A stretch of 64,000 bases of DNA from Cephalotus follicularis. Taxonomy: Eukaryota; Streptophyta; Magnoliopsida; Oxalidales; Cephalotaceae. The position numbers and the translations under genes are program-made. Every line of letters starts with the position of its first letter. Positions within the stretch are counted from its first letter, which is position 1. Shown one piece after another: positions 62,966-64,000 of the stretch. Where the stretch lies: NCBI GenBank assembly GCA_001972305.1, contig BDDD01000540.1:232587-296586 (forward strand), written 5' to 3'. The notes beneath the pieces were generated by a model. It was not told the origin of the DNA. It searched no databases and saw nothing but the letters and a program-made list of their open reading frames with translations.

Positions 62966-64000
62966 TCAAAATTTGTTATACATTAGACTTAAAAAGATGG
63001 GGTACTCTTGTCTCATGGTATCTTCCAACTCCCAGGTGGCTTCTTCAACTTCTTGGTTTTTCCATAAAACTTTTGCTAACATAACAGCCTTGGTCTGCAG
63101 GACTTGTTCTTTGTAATCCAGGATCTCCACTTGTTGCTCATTGTATGAAAAATCTTCATGCACTTGAATAGGCTCAACTCTTAGAACATGGGATGGGTTG
63201 GCCATATATTTCCGTAGTAGCGATACATGGAATACGTTGTGTACATGAGATAGACTTGGTGGCAAGGCAAGCCTATACGTAACTTCTCCTATCCTTTCCA
63301 AAATCTCATATGGTCAATTGTATCGGAGACTAAGCTTTCCCTTCTTGCCAAATCGCATCACTCCTTTCCATGGTGATACATTGAGAAAAACATGATCTCC
63401 CACTTCAAACTGTATTTCTCTCCGTCTCTTGTCCGCATAGTTCTTCTGTCTACTTTGGTCCATTAAGAGACGTTTTTGAATCAGTTTTACTTTTTCGGTA
63501 GTTACTTGTACCATTTCTGGTCCCAATAACTTCCGTTCCCCTACCTCTTCCAAACAGATAGGCGTTCGACACCTCCGTCCATATAGAGCTTCAAAAGGTG
63601 CCATCTGTATGCTAGTTTGGAAACTGTTGTTGTAAGCAAACTCAATCAGAGTAACATGTTGTTCCCAATTCCCTTGGAAATCTATAACACAAGCACGTAA
63701 CATGTCTTCCAATGTCTGTATAGTCTGTTCTGATTGCCCGTCTATTTACGGATGATACGTCGTACTGAAATTCAACCTTGTACCCAAAGCATTCTGTAAA
63801 CTCTTCCAAAAGCATGATGTGAAATGGGGATCTCGATCCGAAATGATCGATACTGGTACACCATGTAGTCTGATGATCTCTTGTTCATATACCCTTGCCA
63901 ATCGACTCAATGAATGACTGTCTTTGATTGGTAGAAAATGAGCTGACTTCGTTAAACGATCCACAATCACCCATATAGCATTATTCCCTTTGGCTGTTCT
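62966..64000 (-). pseudogene. Gypsy-H integrase and C-terminal tail (two stops, partial)
   Basis: One constant minus-strand frame from the window edge to 62966. It has [26 protein letters not shown] (second catalytic Asp), FSTTYHP then a [55 protein letters not shown], a TGA after LSLRYN, then ALPPSLSHVHNVFHVSLLRK and LAKVLWKNQEVEEATWELED with YPIFLSLMYNKF at the end. The first catalytic Asp lies beyond the edge. The tail is the chromodomain-like end of Tekay/Del elements. The stops are single-base changes, and the rest of the polyprotein cannot be judged. Confidence 0.9.

Larger units (their letters stand above)
61455..64000 (-). mobile_element. Gypsy-H, Tekay/Del-type element (3' end only in window)
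   Basis: Minus-strand element inserted into the gypsy-F 3' LTR: 3' LTR 61455-62937, polypurine tract, and integrase running off the right edge. Its LTR (1.5 kb) is shorter than those of the other chromoviruses here. Its only defects in view are two point stops, so it is fairly young. Confidence 0.85.

Overview
The window is plant nuclear DNA made almost entirely of nested transposable elements. I see no intact host gene, no RNA gene and nothing bacterial. Plant origin rests on three observations. There are many LTR retrotransposons with an initiator-Met-tRNA type primer-binding site (TGGTATCAGAGC on the element strand). The polyproteins look like Ty3/gypsy Tekay/Del-type chromoviruses, an Athila-type Ty3/gypsy element and an Angela/TAR-type Ty1/copia element. 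A CACTA-like DNA transposon also carries fragments of plant ARGONAUTE, kinesin-4 and ZF-HD homeodomain genes. The species cannot be told from this sequence; a repeat-rich flowering-plant genome fits.

Left stack (1-35192). A copia element (copia-1, minus strand, 3' LTR ending at 2649) is interrupted in its reverse transcriptase region by a second copia of the same family (copia-2, minus, 3626-17985 and beyond). Copia-2 has unusually long LTRs (about 2.7 kb). Its 3' LTR is split by gypsy-A (minus, 4221-8811), a remnant with its 5' LTR, a shrunken gag and a reverse transcriptase piece fused to integrase. Its 5' LTR is split by gypsy-B (minus, from 17986). The 3' LTR of gypsy-B carries an 860-bp internal duplication and is itself split by gypsy-C (minus, 18768-24979), an almost complete gag-only element. 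The gypsy-B polyprotein region (27183-31288) is cut in gag by gypsy-D, an Athila-type element (plus, 31289-35192).

Right stack (35193-64000). Gypsy-D ends abruptly inside its 3' LTR and is joined to the RNase H of gypsy-E (plus, 35193-39835), which holds the only long open pol frame and a complete 3' LTR. Gypsy-E lies next to the partial 5' LTR of gypsy-F (plus, 39836-61454). Gypsy-F is split in integrase by gypsy-G (minus, 44612-59564, with a GTCTG target duplication). The 5' LTR of gypsy-G is split by a 7.3-kb CACTA-like element (51685-58960). The 3' LTR of gypsy-F is cut by gypsy-H (minus, from 61455), which runs off the window.

Almost every polyprotein carries stops, frameshifts or deletions, so few products can be made; some elements could only be mobilised by enzymes supplied from elsewhere. 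The two observations most worth following are these. First, the LTRs of five element families, from two distantly related Ty3/gypsy lineages, share doublets of a near-palindromic RTCGAYG(TC) box spaced 19-22 bp. Second, the CACTA-like element has taken up intron-containing pieces of an AGO10/AGO1-type gene and a kinesin-4 gene together with a ZF-HD homeodomain.
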